A stretch of DNA of 64,000 nt, from NCBI GenBank assembly GCA_903813345.2, contig CAIIXF020000002.1, forward strand, positions 9,075,555 through 9,139,554, read 5' to 3'. The translations under genes and the position numbers were made by a program. Shown piece by piece: positions 13,501-28,500 of this stretch. The notes under the pieces are model-generated. The model was given only the letters and a program-made list of their open reading frames with translations, had not been told where the DNA came from and made no database searches. This DNA comes from Owenia fusiformis (lineage: Eukaryota > Annelida > Polychaeta > Sabellida > Oweniidae). Every line of letters starts with the position of its first letter. Within the stretch, counting starts at the first letter, position 1.

Positions 13501-16500
13501 CCCACTCTTCAGTCAATTAGACCACTACCAGGAGCTTCAGGATGGGTCACAAGGCAAAGTCGACTACACCATATGGTAAAAACACTTTTGTATTGAGTAA
13601 ATCAACTCAAATCCTTACCAAACTTGGACTCTAGCTCACTCTGACCCTTTGTTTGCCATTTTGAGGAAATTTTATTAGCTGTTTAAAATTGTGTTTTTCA
13701 AATCAACTTATTCATTGATATTGATTAATTTTTGGAACATATACTTATCAAGACTGTTGAAAAATGAACCCTATTTGTTTCAATAAATGTTTGTTTGTTT
13801 CAGTGCCACGCTGATGACATTGATTTGTGATCTGTTAGAAAGTTCCGTCACTATTCAACAGCAATTCTTGCAGGCCAAAGGATTCCTAGTCATAAGCGAT
13901 ATGTTAGAAAAGGTACACTTTAATGTTAGATTGTTAGTGGGAAAATTGAGACCAGAAAATTTTGTTTCCATTTTTCAGTTTCCCTGCTTGAGAAATATTT
14001 ATATGTGGGTAGATAATTCAAAGATTTCCAGTTTCCATTCATGAAAGATTTATGTCTATTGATGTGTGAAAGAAATCACACGCATTAAAAAAATACTTTT
14101 AGTTTTCTGATAGTGTGTTGATAATCCAGGGATTAATTATTCTCCAAAAAGTTCTTCAAACTTCAATGCATTAAAGAAGTTAGTTTAGCATTGTACATTA
14201 GTTAGATGTTATTCCATCATTTAAGTTAATGACTTTTGAACAGTACAAAGTATAATCTTGAACTAGAGAGGCAATATCTAAAATGTTATCTCCCAAACCA
14301 AACCTTAATGAATCTTTCTGTTGTTTTTAGGCCTCTCAGGAGCATATCAGTCTATCTGTCCTTGATGTGTTTCTGCGCCTGACAAAGTATCTCACCAATC
14401 TCCCAGCGGGGACGCCATTATTACGTCAGATGTTTGACCATGTGCTTTTCAATCCAGCACTTTGGATTCATTCTCCCGTAGAGGTTTGTATAATTAATAA
14501 TGGTTATGTACTGGGAGGTTCTAGATATAAGGTTTATTCTGAAGGAAATATGTGTATCTCACCAATCTCCCAGCGGGGACGCCATTATTACGTCAGATGT
14601 TTGACCATGTGCTATTCAACCCGGCACTTTGGATTCATTCTCCTGTAGAGGTTTGTATGATTAATAATGGTTATGTACTGGGAGGTTCTAGATATAAGGT
14701 TTCTCTTAAGAGTAATATATGAGCCAGGCCACAGGAAAAGGGGTCTTATCACAGATTTTTTCAATAATCTGATTTTTTTGTTTATCTTAGAAAGCACAAA
14801 GAGACCTTTCAAATGAGCCATGGCTAATGTCTTAAAAAATTTTCCTTGCATATATAGACCAAAAAGTCGAATTTGAATTTAGCACATTTTCCTCTAAATC
14901 TTGGGCACATTTTTTGCTCTGTAGCACTATTCTAATTTTTGGGATAAGACCGGTTTTCCTATGGCCAGGCTCATATGTGTCTTACAAATCATATATAACC
15001 CATATAATATATAAGGGTTGTGTAATGAGTGGTTCTAAATATAAGGTTCATCTAAGGGAAGCTTGTGTATCTTAGCAACCTTCCAACTGTTAAAACCATT
15101 GTTCCATCCAGTTGAGGCCAGTAAATACCAATGAGAAAAAACAAATAATGAAGCCTTTTTATTATTCAATGAATAAGGTTCGTTTTTCAAAAAGGCAATT
15201 TTATAAAACAAAAATTCAAGATCTTTCGGATAACCCTTGTGTGTCACTGTTTGACTCCTATTGTGGTATTAAAGATGAAATATAGTTTTAATGTTAAATA
15301 TATTGAACCCAATTAAATTAAACATATTTATCTTTTCTTCAGGTGCAGACAAAGTTGTATGCATTCCTTGCGACAGAGTTTGTGAATGATGCACATATTT
15401 TCAACAACATACGACGCGTGTCGTCAGTCCTGCAGACAATACATACATTGAAGTATTACTACTGGGTTGTTAACCCTAAAGACCGGAGTGGAATACTACC
15501 TAAAGGCACGGGTATGTGGGATTATGATTTCTAAAATGTGTGTCAAGGGGATGTGTTAGACTTTAGGGAGTTTAAGCTTGCAATGTTTTTCACAACGTAG
15601 ACGTGAACAGAAAATATTTAAGCGATGCATTTGTATGGGCGATTTGTCATATGTATAGGTTGGCATTTAGATTTTATATGCAAGCTTAGACTCCCTATTT
15701 GTTCGTTATACAGTATGTCAGAGTATTGTTTGGGATGCTGGCAATTTGGCAATTTGTATCATTATGATTGCTTGAAGTTTTAGATTTTCAATTTTTCATC
15801 TCTTTTTTATCACACTTTTTTATTTAAGTTCTGTATTGTCATGTATAGAAGGTGCCTGGATATCTGAATCTAGTCATCGAAATTCCATGAAAACTGCTTT
15901 TTTATTTTACTTATTTTTTATTTATAGTTTATTTAGTTCAACAATCATTACAGTGTCATTTGGCTCAGCTCAAAGAGCATTAATAGCCAAGTAGGAATAT
16001 AATAAAAAACATATAATCAAAATAACATATGTTAAAAAATTCATTCAACAGGGGTCTGCTTAACTGCTGTTCAACTTGAATTTTTTACAGATACAAGAGC
16101 AAACTAGTGCCAAGCTCTGATTTAGGTTATGGGCATGTCGGGAAAATTAAATTGTGGCTATTGTCACTCTGTATCTTGTTTAACTTACATGGCGAACCTA
16201 TATAATGGCCCACCCTTACAGTCCATCTATCCAGCCATCTCTTTTGATACTGACAAGAAGTTGATACTTAAGCTCAATGGTAAGCCAATAGAATGGCTTT
16301 TTCCCCCGTCTCTCTCTGGACCATCTCTTGAATATATTTGGATCTTACATTTCTTATTTTGACATATTCTAGATGGACCAAGGCCCGACAAGAAATCAAT
16401 ACTTGAGCTACGCGGCCATATGCTGATGTACTTGAGGAACTTAATCTTGAAGGGTGCGGGAATACTTGACGATGAGTTGCAGAGTATTCTCAACTTTTTA

Positions 16501-19500
16501 ACTACACTCCATGAGGTATGTATGTCTGTACACCTTTTTGCGATGAAAAAAACATGTACAGTCTTGCTCTCATTGTTCATTGTATTGTATTGAAATTAAC
16601 TATAGGCAATCATACATCCTAAGATACCCAATGATAATTACACCTATCAGTCTATAAACTCCAACTCCAATTAACTTTTATGGTTTTTAGATGTTACAAA
16701 ATGTACAAACTTCCATATCATATATTTAACAGGATGACAATATTGAAGACGTCCTTCAGTTAACTGTCAGTTTAATGGCGGAACATCCTGCATCAATGGT
16801 GCCATCTTTTGACAGAAAGGGAGGTGTGAGGTAAGGATTTAAAAGACAACAACTCTTGACAAAAATTGTTTCAATTTAATAGAATATTTGGGCTCATATC
16901 ATTCCTTTATGTGTTTATAATTTGTTTATGATTATCATATCTATAGTTCAGCATGTCCCTGTAATTAAGTTCTTTTGCATACTGATGCTCATAATTAAAA
17001 AAAAATGGGTTGTATATATATAAGATAAAGATAATATAAAGAGATGAGACACTTTCTCAGACATCCCTGCTTATATCCCTGTTTCCATGGTTAGTTAACA
17101 TTATGCCTGCAAGGTGGTCCTATATCATACATGTCATGGCTGTCAATTGTGATGCTCTTGTCTCCACGGCAACAACACAGTGTTTGTTTGTACGCCCTCT
17201 TGAATTCTGTGTTTTTCCATCCATAAACCAGAGGGTTCATGAAACTATTTGCATAGAGGAAACACACTGAAAATTGATATGCAACCTGTAGTTCATATGG
17301 TGAATTATGCTTCATAGTTGCTATAGCAACGGATAAAACCCAATACGGTGTCCAACATAGGAGAAACAGTCCCAAGATTAAACACATCATCTGCGCAAGT
17401 TTCGTATCTTGATTGACAGGTGTCAATCCAGCAACTGAGTGCTGAACAGAGATGCGACGTCTGTGTCTAGAGGCGGTGCAAAATATACAGGTGTATAGTC
17501 CAATTGAGAGAATAATACAGATGATTATATGAGGGAGCATGATGTAATTGAATGCCCAGTTAGGGAGAACCGTAATCACGGAGCAGTATGTATTTGGATT
17601 CCACTGTTGAAGCCCGAAAAAGGCTATTGTTTGAAGTGCCAGTCCATAAAACCAGATAGCCACAGCAAAAGTATTGATTCGGCACCTGGTTGCGTACTGT
17701 GTATAAAAATACGGCTTCATGATCGCCATGTATCGTTCAACTGCAATTGCTGTGATTGAAAACAATGATACACTTGCAGAAAGTGTATTAAAATATCTAC
17801 ATGAGAGACAGGCATATTTATTCTCATTCAATCCACGGATCAATCTTGTATGGTTTACAAATGCACACTGGGGTAGCGAGATTCCGAGGATCATGTCAGC
17901 GATACTGAGGCTAGCGATGAAGGCATTAGTTATGCGGTAGAGACTCTTAAACTTACAGAGGACCACCAATGTTAAGACGTTACCAAAAATTATCAAGGCA
18001 CTCATGAGAAAATAAAGGACAAACAAAATCACTGGAGTAACAGCGTCATTGTGTTCTTCGTCATCATCCAATGTCACATTAACTTGTGTGACATTATCAG
18101 GTGTCACATTACCTGGTGTCACATTATCAGTCGTCATGTTAGCTTGTGTCACATTAATGTTTATCATAGTCTGTGAACCAAATTTTGCTGACTAATCTGT
18201 GCCTGACTCCATCATTTCAATTTTGGTTTCAGTTTTATCCTGTTCCTATTTATTGACCTTGCTTCCCGAATCTTCATCTAAGGTCATTATTAGATATCAT
18301 CATTAAATAAGAATTGTCCTCATTGAATTATTATTTGACATCGATTGTTGATAATAATCCAGAGGCAACATTAAGTCATTATTGAATAATTTTTCTCATC
18401 ATTGAATGATCCAGAAGAAAGATTAAGTCATCATTGAATAATTACTGTCATTGAATTATTACTGTCATCATTGAATAATCCAGAAGCAACATTTAGTCAT
18501 TATTCTCGAAGATTTTCTATCATCATTGAATAATCCAGAAGCAACATTTAGTCATCATTGAATAATCCAGAAGCAACATTACTGTCATCATTGAATAATT
18601 TAGATACATTATTAATCCAGACCTCTTTCCTTTTACTTTGAAAAAGAAAATGCTGGTACCAGGAATGAAATGAAATTCTCGAATGCTGAGATGACAAGTT
18701 CACTAAGGATTAGGTTTGATAAAGTCTCGTTTAGATATCAAATTCCAGGTTCTTGTTTGCCATTTGGAAAATTAACAGACTGTCATATTTACATAAGCAG
18801 ATTGTGATGAAGTATTTGCCAATACCGAGTAATAGGTAGATGTCTTTAAATGAATGAGGAAATATAAAGTTTATGATTTATTGCGATCTTTTTGTGGAAA
18901 AAAATGCCAAGGGGTCATGTTTTAAAAGTGGGAAATAGAGTGGAAAGGAGTGGAATAGCAAGGAGTAAAGTAAACAGGCATATTGTTCACACTCTAAACT
19001 GTATTGAAAAGTCAAGAAATAAAGCATTTTATTCAAATTTTAAAGAAAAAAACATGGATTAGGAGTTGACAGAGAGAAAATTTAGGGATAGGTTTTGTAA
19101 TTGTGCAAATGAGAGAAATATCAATTTCATGGGGCTCATATTTGATAACCCTTTTTAAGAGTGAGTATTAAAGAGAGCTAGATTTATACTCTTAAAATTA
19201 AAGATAATTCTCAGATCTAGCCTCACCCTGATTCACCCAATCAAAAATAGACCTTTACAATTGAGCATAATTTACACCTTCATAAGAAACTGGCAACCGT
19301 TTATATTCAAACTCTTAAAAAAGGCCTAGGCAGATACTTAATTTGAATTATTAAGATCTTTTTCGAATCAAAACTGTATTCCTTTTCCCCAGAGGGTAGT
19401 AAGTAATGCTTATCTCTGGGTCCTCAGGGTGTGTTATGATATAGAAACACTCAGAAGTATAGAAAAGCAATCATACTTGTATCAAAGAACATTGACATTT

Positions 19501-22500
19501 TACTGTTCAAGGGTCCTTTAGAAAACCTCAAGGCACTCTAAAAATAACGTTAAAGGCACTCATACTCATTTCTAAATATGTTTTATGGCTAAATATATCG
19601 TTCAGAAACGGAGTCACAAGTACACACTGAAAGGTTGACATCATTTATCATATTGTTTTTAAATGGCAAATAAAATAGAGTGGAAAAGAGTGTTTTTGTC
19701 ATGTTTTAAGCCATGGTCTGTCTAACAACTTCTGTGGTTTTAATTGCTTAAATGTAACTCATTTACTATAGTCGGTGTCAGCGTACAAGCGAGATGCTAT
19801 GCATTTTACAAATGATTATTGAATCACCATTAAGCTCTATCTCTGGTTATTATGTCGCCACAATAAGTGGTGACATATTGTCATAGAGTTTTTTGTGGAT
19901 AGTGGTTTGTGTTCGACATCTTTAACAAATGACATTTTTCATGTTAAAGCAGATATGAAATGGTATTTTTGACCTAAAGGAATCAATATAATTTTTGATA
20001 AATGTATTTGAACATGTTTTCTCATCAGAATAGTAAAAATTATTTCACTCTAACGATGGTCATAGCTGCTTAATAAGCAATATTCGAATTAGTTGTGACG
20101 TTATTGGCCCCCACGTGATCTCTAACTGGTCCCCACGTGGCCAGTTTTGGTCCATTTAAGCATGACCCCATAATGCCAAGATGGTTTGTTATTTGTTTAC
20201 ACAACAATCCTATGGTTGCTGTGACGTCGTATGATTACCAAGGAACCAATAAACCAGAATTATATATTATGTATGACGTTACTTATTACGTGGGGGCCAA
20301 TCTGATAGATCAGTTTATTTAATTATGTTATTTATGACTATTAACAGTTATCTAACATTTCTTTTATAATGGTTATCGCAAGAACCCTACATTGGGCTTA
20401 CAATGAAGAAAACCGCATTTTTGTAGCTGCAAGTTGAGAAAACCTATTTCAGTTGTCCTTTAATGCTTTGTATTGATTTCAAGTTTTTCTCATTCAATAT
20501 TGTTTCAGGGACTAGCCTATTATGAAGTATTTTTTTGATTTTCATATTAAATAAATGGACATTATTTGGACTGTGTTTCAGGACTGTGTTCAAACTCCTG
20601 GCGTCTGCCAATGAGGGTATCCGTCTGCAATCTCTCAAGTTGCTGGGATTCTTTCTCATGCGCAGCACACACATGTAAGTCAATGAGTTATTGGAAATAC
20701 CATATTTGGTATTTTTTTTCTTGAAGGGTCAGTCTCTTAAATCAGTACTGTAAAACCTCTCTATAATCTGAACACCTCCCAATGTGAAAACTTTTTCTCA
20801 GTTGTTAAATCTCCCATTAACCTTGAATTGTGAACACCTTCTAATCTGAACACTTTTTGCCAGTCCTAGTGGTGTTCAGATTAGACCGGTTTTACTGTAT
20901 GTACATAATAAGTATTGCTAATTTTGTTCTCTTGCTTTTTTCTTCATCAAACTTTTATAACATAAGAAACATATATCTGACCTTATTCGATCAAAATTTT
21001 ATTCCTCAAAAACCTTCTTATCTGTAAATATAAACACATGTGAATTGAAAAAAATTATTTTCAGGCGTAAGGGTGACGCCATGCAACATCACAACCTGTT
21101 TTCACTAATTGCCGAGCGACTCATGCTTAACGCAGATACGTTCCCTATGCAGACCTATAATGGATTATTTGAGGTATGTATTTAAGAAATTTATTACCAT
21201 ACAAGGGCTGATCTAAAAGTAATGGTATACATTTTATAATAACAATTAGGTAATGTGAGCCATTTTTATTGAATGTCATTTAGCATAAGGATTTCAGGCC
21301 TGAAAATTCAAAACTGAATTATGAATAGTTATTTTGCTTTTTCCTATTTTCAGCTGGTCGAGGGTAATTCAGAGGAAATAAATGTGTTTTAATCTAAACT
21401 AATGATAATCTTTTCATATTTGTAGCTGTTGACAGAGAAAATGAACCGTGAAATTCAGTACTCACAACACAGTGAACCAGACTCCAATTTGAAAATGGAG
21501 AACCCATGTAAGTGTTGAGTTTCTATGCATTATGAGAGTGTCAAATCAAATTATGTTTGCGTTAACAAATGAAGAATGTTTTTAAAAATCAAAAATTAGA
21601 TTTTTCTGACATTAAGGATCTATAAGGAGAGGATAAGAGAACATATTACAAATAACACTTTAAAGATTATTATAAGTATTATCAGTTTACATATCATATT
21701 GATATCTCAAAATCATTGGATATTATCTTTACTCCATGTTTTTTTTGTAGTGGTGCTGAAAGTGATTGCACAGTTGATCAAACAGTCAAAGCAATCAGAG
21801 GAACTCCAAAATGTGAAAAAGGTGTTTTTGTCAGATCTCACCATCCTCTGTAACCACAATAGAGATAATAGAAGGTAGGAAACAATTGGAAGATTAGGAT
21901 AAAGTTGAAAACAGAAATTGAAGTTAGTTAGTGGTAAAAAATTAACAAGCATTTATTCGAAGTCAGAATTGTATAAGGTCATCCTTCAAATGAGCATTTC
22001 ATTCAAATATGAGATGAGGCACTAAAAGAGGTCATATAAATGATTTTTGACTGACATTGGTAAAGGAGCAATTGGGAGCATGGGTTTAGTTTGTAAACAG
22101 AGAATCAAAAATTAGTTAGGGATACAGTTAACAGGTATTTAGTCAGTACTTGAAATTGTAAGGGATGTCTGAAAGAATGTGACAAAAATAAGAAAGTTGC
22201 GACAAAAGAAAACTTGAGAGGTCCTCTAAATGATTTTTAGTTCATATTGTAATCCTATTGAATCCCACATTCTTTTATCTGTCTGTGAACAATTTATAGG
22301 CAAATTAAAACTGCATTCACTTGAACAAATCAATGCTCATTTTCATTCTATTGGGGTCATAGCAGTGGTAATGTACATTGTTGGTCCTAGCTCTAACTTT
22401 TACCTTGTTTTGGGGAAAGAAGCTGTCCATCTCTTCATTCGTCTGTTTGTTTGTCCATCCATCTGTCTAGGCAATAACTCAGATACCATGTTTTATATGC

Positions 22501-25500
22501 TGATACCGAGGGAAACAGCTACTCCCTGGAATTGCTGTTTTCTAGTTGGTTTTTTTTTGATTCTGAAAATTATATTTTCTAGGACTGTACTACAAATGTC
22601 TGTATGGCAAGACTGGCTGTTCTCTTTAGCGTACATCTACCCTCGTAACCAGGACGAGTTTCGCATCACTGAAATGGTTATGTCGCTGTTCCGTATGTTG
22701 CTACACCATGCCATGAAACTGGAGTATGGTGGTTGGAGAGTGTGGATTGACACGTTAGCTATATTACATTCCAAGGTAGGTTCCCAATGGTGTACAAGAA
22801 TGCAAAATGAAAGGCATTTCCAATTAATCCTCAGCCCTTTTTGGCTCACATGGTGAGCTCTTGCAATAACCCACCTACGTTCAGTCTCAAGTCTGTGGAC
22901 CCTGAAGAAAGGATAATTTCTAACATTATAATCAAAGACTAGACAATCAAGACCAAGAGAGAAGAAACGAATGAAGACACTGATGCAGCAGCAACAAATG
23001 ATGTCTGTCTATCTTTCAACAATAAGTTTTTAATGGTGTTCAGTTTACACATTTTAGTGCGCCTGGAATACCAGAATATAGACTTTTCCAATAAACCCTG
23101 ACCCATTTTGATAAACCAAGATAACTAGGATACAAGCAAGATTAATGGTGTCATGATTTTTGTAGTTTGCTATCATCTTAAGAAAATTGGAAGAAGATCT
23201 TGAAAATTACCAATAATCATACACTTCTGCTTTAAAAATGAGAATCACTTCATTGTTAGCATTATTTACTGGATTGCTCTATTTGTCATGAAGATCATGC
23301 ATGCTGCCTGCAATGACTAAACTACTGTTGTCTTTTAAACAATAACCAAACATTACCTTCATTTTTGGAGATAGGGTAAATAAGATGCATCTATAGTTTA
23401 GTTTACATAAAAGGATTTATTATTGAGTTTTTATTTAATCAATGTTTTTATTGTAGGTGGCATATGAAGACTTTAAGATTCGCGTGTCCAATATGTACCA
23501 CCAGTATGAACAACAGAGAGTGGACCATCTAGACCCAGAAGAAAGGGCCACTAGACCCATTAGCACAATATCAGGTAACTGAGTAACCATATTCAAAATA
23601 CTGGATTAACAGTGTGCTATATAGAGGATAGGATATATCTAGAGTTTATGGGTATTGTATATTGAGTTTATCCAGAGGGATGATATAATACTTAGGATGC
23701 AACCATGGTCAGAGCAACATCAGGTGTATAATAGGCTTTCCTGCCGTGGCAATAGAAAAACACCTTCACGACTGAAAAATTTCTGAAATATCTCATACCA
23801 GAATTGATACAACATACAATTAAATCAAGTATTTGTGCATAGGAGGATTTATATATTTTTTTAAACTGCATTACAATTTTAATTTTTTGTGCTAACAGGA
23901 GTGTTTGAGGAACAGCCACAGCCTCCAGTTGCTAAAAGCACTGCTACAATCACTGAGATCACTGAGTCGTCTGATTCAAGCATTCAGGCAGAGACACCTA
24001 GTGAGCAGAATGGTGAAGTTGCCCCATCAAGTGAGCAAGTTGAACAAACTTCATCTGGAACTGAGGTGAGCAATGTTCTTGAATCTTATATGAATGACTT
24101 CTATATGTTGGTGCAAGTGCCAAGACTAAGTTTGTGAGTATACTTAACAGCAGACTTATTAACTTACAATTTATTCATTCTACCAATTCTCATTCTGGAA
24201 ACTTCAAGATTTTGTATAGGTCAGAGGGTGTCGATCAGGGCAGTTGATTTCGGATCCACTATTTCCTCTCCTATGACCTGGCACTAAAATCAAATTCCTA
24301 TTGGTAAATCAGTCTGCAAACAGTAAAAAGGGATATTTAGAGTATGACTAAAATAACAACTATTTCAGGAAACACCTGTCAAGGAGGAAGAGCCTCTTAA
24401 TAAGGAAGAAATCCAAAATGGCCATGAAGAAAATCCGTCTGCTACTGTGAAGCAGGAAGAGACTAATGCTCAGGAATCATCTCAAGAAGGGACTGTTGTT
24501 GAAAATGGAACAGATGACAGCCACAATCAGGAAGACAAAAGTGAAGCTTATGAAAAGCTTGGGTTAGCTCCAGGAACTGTTGAATTTTTAAATGAAGTCA
24601 CTGAAAATGTTGCCATAAAAGCGGAAAAAGACAATATGGAAGAGACAAGTAAGCACAAAATTGATCATATTGATCCAGAGGGAGGAAGTATAGTTAATGG
24701 AACAGCTGAACTCAGTGAATCTGAACCTGTTGAAAAGGCAGAGGATAATAAAGATGAATGTGATAAAACAAAGGAGGAAACTGACTCCAATGATGCAACT
24801 GGTCCTATTGAAGAAAATACTGAAAGTGTATCTAGTGTGTCTGAGTCGCAAGATTCCAGCGCAGTTGATAGTGAACCAGTTGCTGCAGCTTCTAGTGATT
24901 CCAAGGAGCCTGCAGCTATAGCTAGTAATCAGTCTAAGGGGCCTTCTCAAGAAAATCAATTAACCAATGAAAACACTGCTTCAAGTTCTAATGTATCGCC
25001 ACATACTAAACCCACCAATTTGCATATCAATGAACAAAGGTCACCCGATGTGGGTCAACGGATTTATAGTCCTGGACCTCGTGCCCCGCCATTCCGTATC
25101 CCAGAATTCAGCTGGTCTTTCCTACATCAGAAACTGCTCTCTGATTTGCTGTTTGCACTAGAAACTGACATTCAAGTCTGGAAAACGTAAGTCATCTAGC
25201 TCATTGCTGTTCCTTACTGGCCAATAACTACAACACAAACTTAAATTCTGTTTCTTATTGTTGAGCAATCTGCGTGATTTTGATATATCTATAAATTAAG
25301 ATTTAGCTAATCTGACTAAAATATTTCATTCACAAAATGTTTTAATTCATAAACTGTATAAGCCAATTTGATAACTGTCTTGTAAAAGCACAATAAGAAT
25401 AACACAGATGCGTGTAGGTAGTTACCAGTTCCACCACCAGGTGGCTCATTCGGGTTAACTTAAATTACATCTGTTTAAGTGGTTCAATTTATTTAATGAA

Positions 25501-28500
25501 GCAAATCAAGATTAATTCTACTCGCATCTAGTCTAATGCATTATATGAAATACAATTAATGTTTTTTTTTCAGCCATAGTACAAAGACTGTCATTGACTT
25601 TGTCAATGCCTCAGAGAACCATATTTTTGTCGTAAATGTGACGCACATGATATCTCAGTTGACGGACAGTCTCATCACAGCATGTGGAGGGTTGCTCCCT
25701 CTATTGGCAGCGGCTACTTCACCAAATGTAAGAATCAATTTAAATATTCTAAGATAGCCGTTATTTGATTTTGTTGGAGTTGGAAAATTATTTTTCTCAG
25801 ATGTTGAATTCCTGAGACATTTCAAATTTGATCTTGTAGAAGTTATTGAGTGTTCAGAGTCCATAAAGTTTGTGAGTTAATTTGGCTGTTGTGATATGGT
25901 CATCAACTATTATGTTAATTTGCTTATCATATTTATTTGTCAAATAATATTTGCATATCATATTGGCCTATACCCTTGTGATTAGACTCTCAATAGAGAT
26001 TGATATTACTATATCTGGTTCCACCAATATATGATGACAAATCTTTAAAACCTCCAACATTTTAGTAATTTTCTCGTGCCAAATCAGGTGGTGACATTTC
26101 ATCATGTGTAAATGCCTAATTTCTTTATATTTTAGGGAGAGGTTGAGATCTTAGAACCAAGTCAAGGTCTATCAGTTGAACAAGCAGTTTCATTCATGCA
26201 ACGTATCATGTACATGGCAGATATTTTGATCTTCGCCAGCTCCACCAACTTCAGTGAATTGGAACATGAAAAGAATATGTCCAGTGGAGGAATCCTAAGG
26301 CAGTGTCTAAGACTGGGTAATTTTCTAATTATTTGATATTTTTTTCTTTCAATTTTAAAGGGCAATTTAATAAAATTATTATGTTGTCTGTATGATAATA
26401 TCCAGTACTGATCCACTTGAGATTCGAATAGTACAATAACCTCATTTCGAAGGGCAATATACTGAAATATTGGACCGAGGGCCGAAAGCCCGCAGAAATG
26501 ATGTTATTAGTATTGTTACCACCGTTAATGACCAGGACTGAAATAGAAAGAAAATCTTACGCACTGAACGATATCTAATTTCCCGGGGAAAATTGCTGGT
26601 CATTAAATGCATTCTTGACTGGGAATATGGACCACCACTATGACGTCACATATTGCTCAGGTCGATGTAGTAAAATGAATGCCTTCTAAACTAGCACTAA
26701 AACCCCTAGAACTGGCCAGGCAAGGTGGTAATAATACGTTTTTTCAACTTACAAAATATTCTTAAGGGTGGAAGATGTGATCGAATTACAAGTATTATTT
26801 TATAACTCAATCAATAATTTGGTCATCCACCATGCCCTCCAAAATCTTATATTTCTGAGAGATTGATTTTTGTTGTGTTTTACTTAAAGGGGCAACACAG
26901 ACTAGAGACAATTTAAAAGCAAGTTTGGAAAAATTATAAAATTGTTTGCTCATATTTTCGTTTGCTCATTATATCAGAACAATACTTGGAGTTTTTCTGG
27001 CAAAAATGAAAGAGTAGTTCTAATGAGTGTGGAATTTCTGCCACTTTTGCATTGTTTCTATTCACCATATATCTCAATTCATTTTTAGTAATATAAATTA
27101 AGATTGTAAGGGAAATATTGTGTTGCTTTTGGGGAGACAGATTCCAACATTTTACACTCATGAGTCTTTGCTGCCACTTTAAAATAACAACTATATTTTT
27201 CAAATGAAAGTCAAGTTCTGGAAGGCGTTATTACACTACACCATTTTAGTTTAAGAAGCTCAAAATGATTTCAGTTGGCTTGTATTTTATACATTCCAGT
27301 TGTCATGACAATACATGTAAAAATATTAGTTTATTATATTTATTCCATTTTCCACATTTCAGTTGCCACAACAACTGTACGTAACTGCCTGGAATGCAGA
27401 CATAGACAGCAAGGTCGTAGTCCCCCAACCACCCCCACCCCAGGAACCCCCCGTAATGGGGAGCAGACCCCCCTCAATGAGCTCATTAAGGGGGCACAGC
27501 CATCCCGGGAGGTGAGATATAAAATACTATATCCAGTTTAAGCTTTATGGGTTGTTTTATGTAACTTTTATGTAACTTTTTTAACCTTGTTAGTGACTTG
27601 GCATTTCGAAGGGTGATTTTTTGAAAACATGGTAATCTCAAGATTTTTTATGTCTAGCAGAAGTGGTGACGTATTGTTATAGTCTCCAACTTTTTAGTGG
27701 CTGGTGGTTGGGATTTGGTGGTTGGCATCTAGCAAATGGCACGTGGCGATATTTCACATGTTAATGCCTTGTCTTTTCTAGTAAACCAACCTTCCTTTTG
27801 CTATCTTCTCCTTAAACAAAGTAAACAATTGTTGAATTTAGCGTTAGCATTTAGCATACACGGGCCGGAGCCTAGTTGCTATGTATGAAAATTTGTTTAT
27901 TAAATGTACAACACCTTATATATAGTATTTACATTTGTTTATTTTTTGTTTCCCTGATATCAGTATCTACTGAAACATATATCATATGAATATTGGCAAT
28001 ACTGGCAATATTGGCAATACTGGCAATATTTGCAATATTGGCAATACTGGCAATATTGGCAATACTGGCAATATTTGCAATACTGGCAATATTGGCAATA
28101 CTGGCAATATTGGCAAATGATTGATCATGGCAGTAGCAATGAGGCAAGCGAGGCAATTGCCTCACCAACATTTTGCAGAAAAATATGAAGGAGGATTGGC
28201 TGCCAGGTACGCAACTAGATATTCTTCCATATATGGGTATCATGTAGTCATGTCATACATACAAAATTCAAAATCAAGAATATCGACCATTCTCCTTGCA
28301 GGCGTAAAAATATACAGGCAGGATCAGAAACTACCGCATCGATTGGAGATTAAAGAATATCGAGTTGGAACCCTGGCTTCCAATCCTCCTTGGAAAAATA
28401 TATTGAAATTGTGAGAATTCTGTCACATTGTTGTCCTTCATTATCTTTTGCTCATCTATTTAAATTAACCCAGCCTACTTTTGAATCCTCAGTGTTCTCC

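Noticed and set aside
16219-16278. A possible extra NBEA exon (reading to [11 protein letters not shown], donor GTAAG) that loosely resembles the exon 13 start.
   Set aside because: Phase would fit only as a replacement for exon 12, similarity is weak, and another acceptor at 16089 leads to a stop. Not enough support.
22230-22856. 208-codon ORF as a separate gene.
   Set aside because: Only 22583-22775 is conserved; it is NBEA exon 19 with open intron on both sides.
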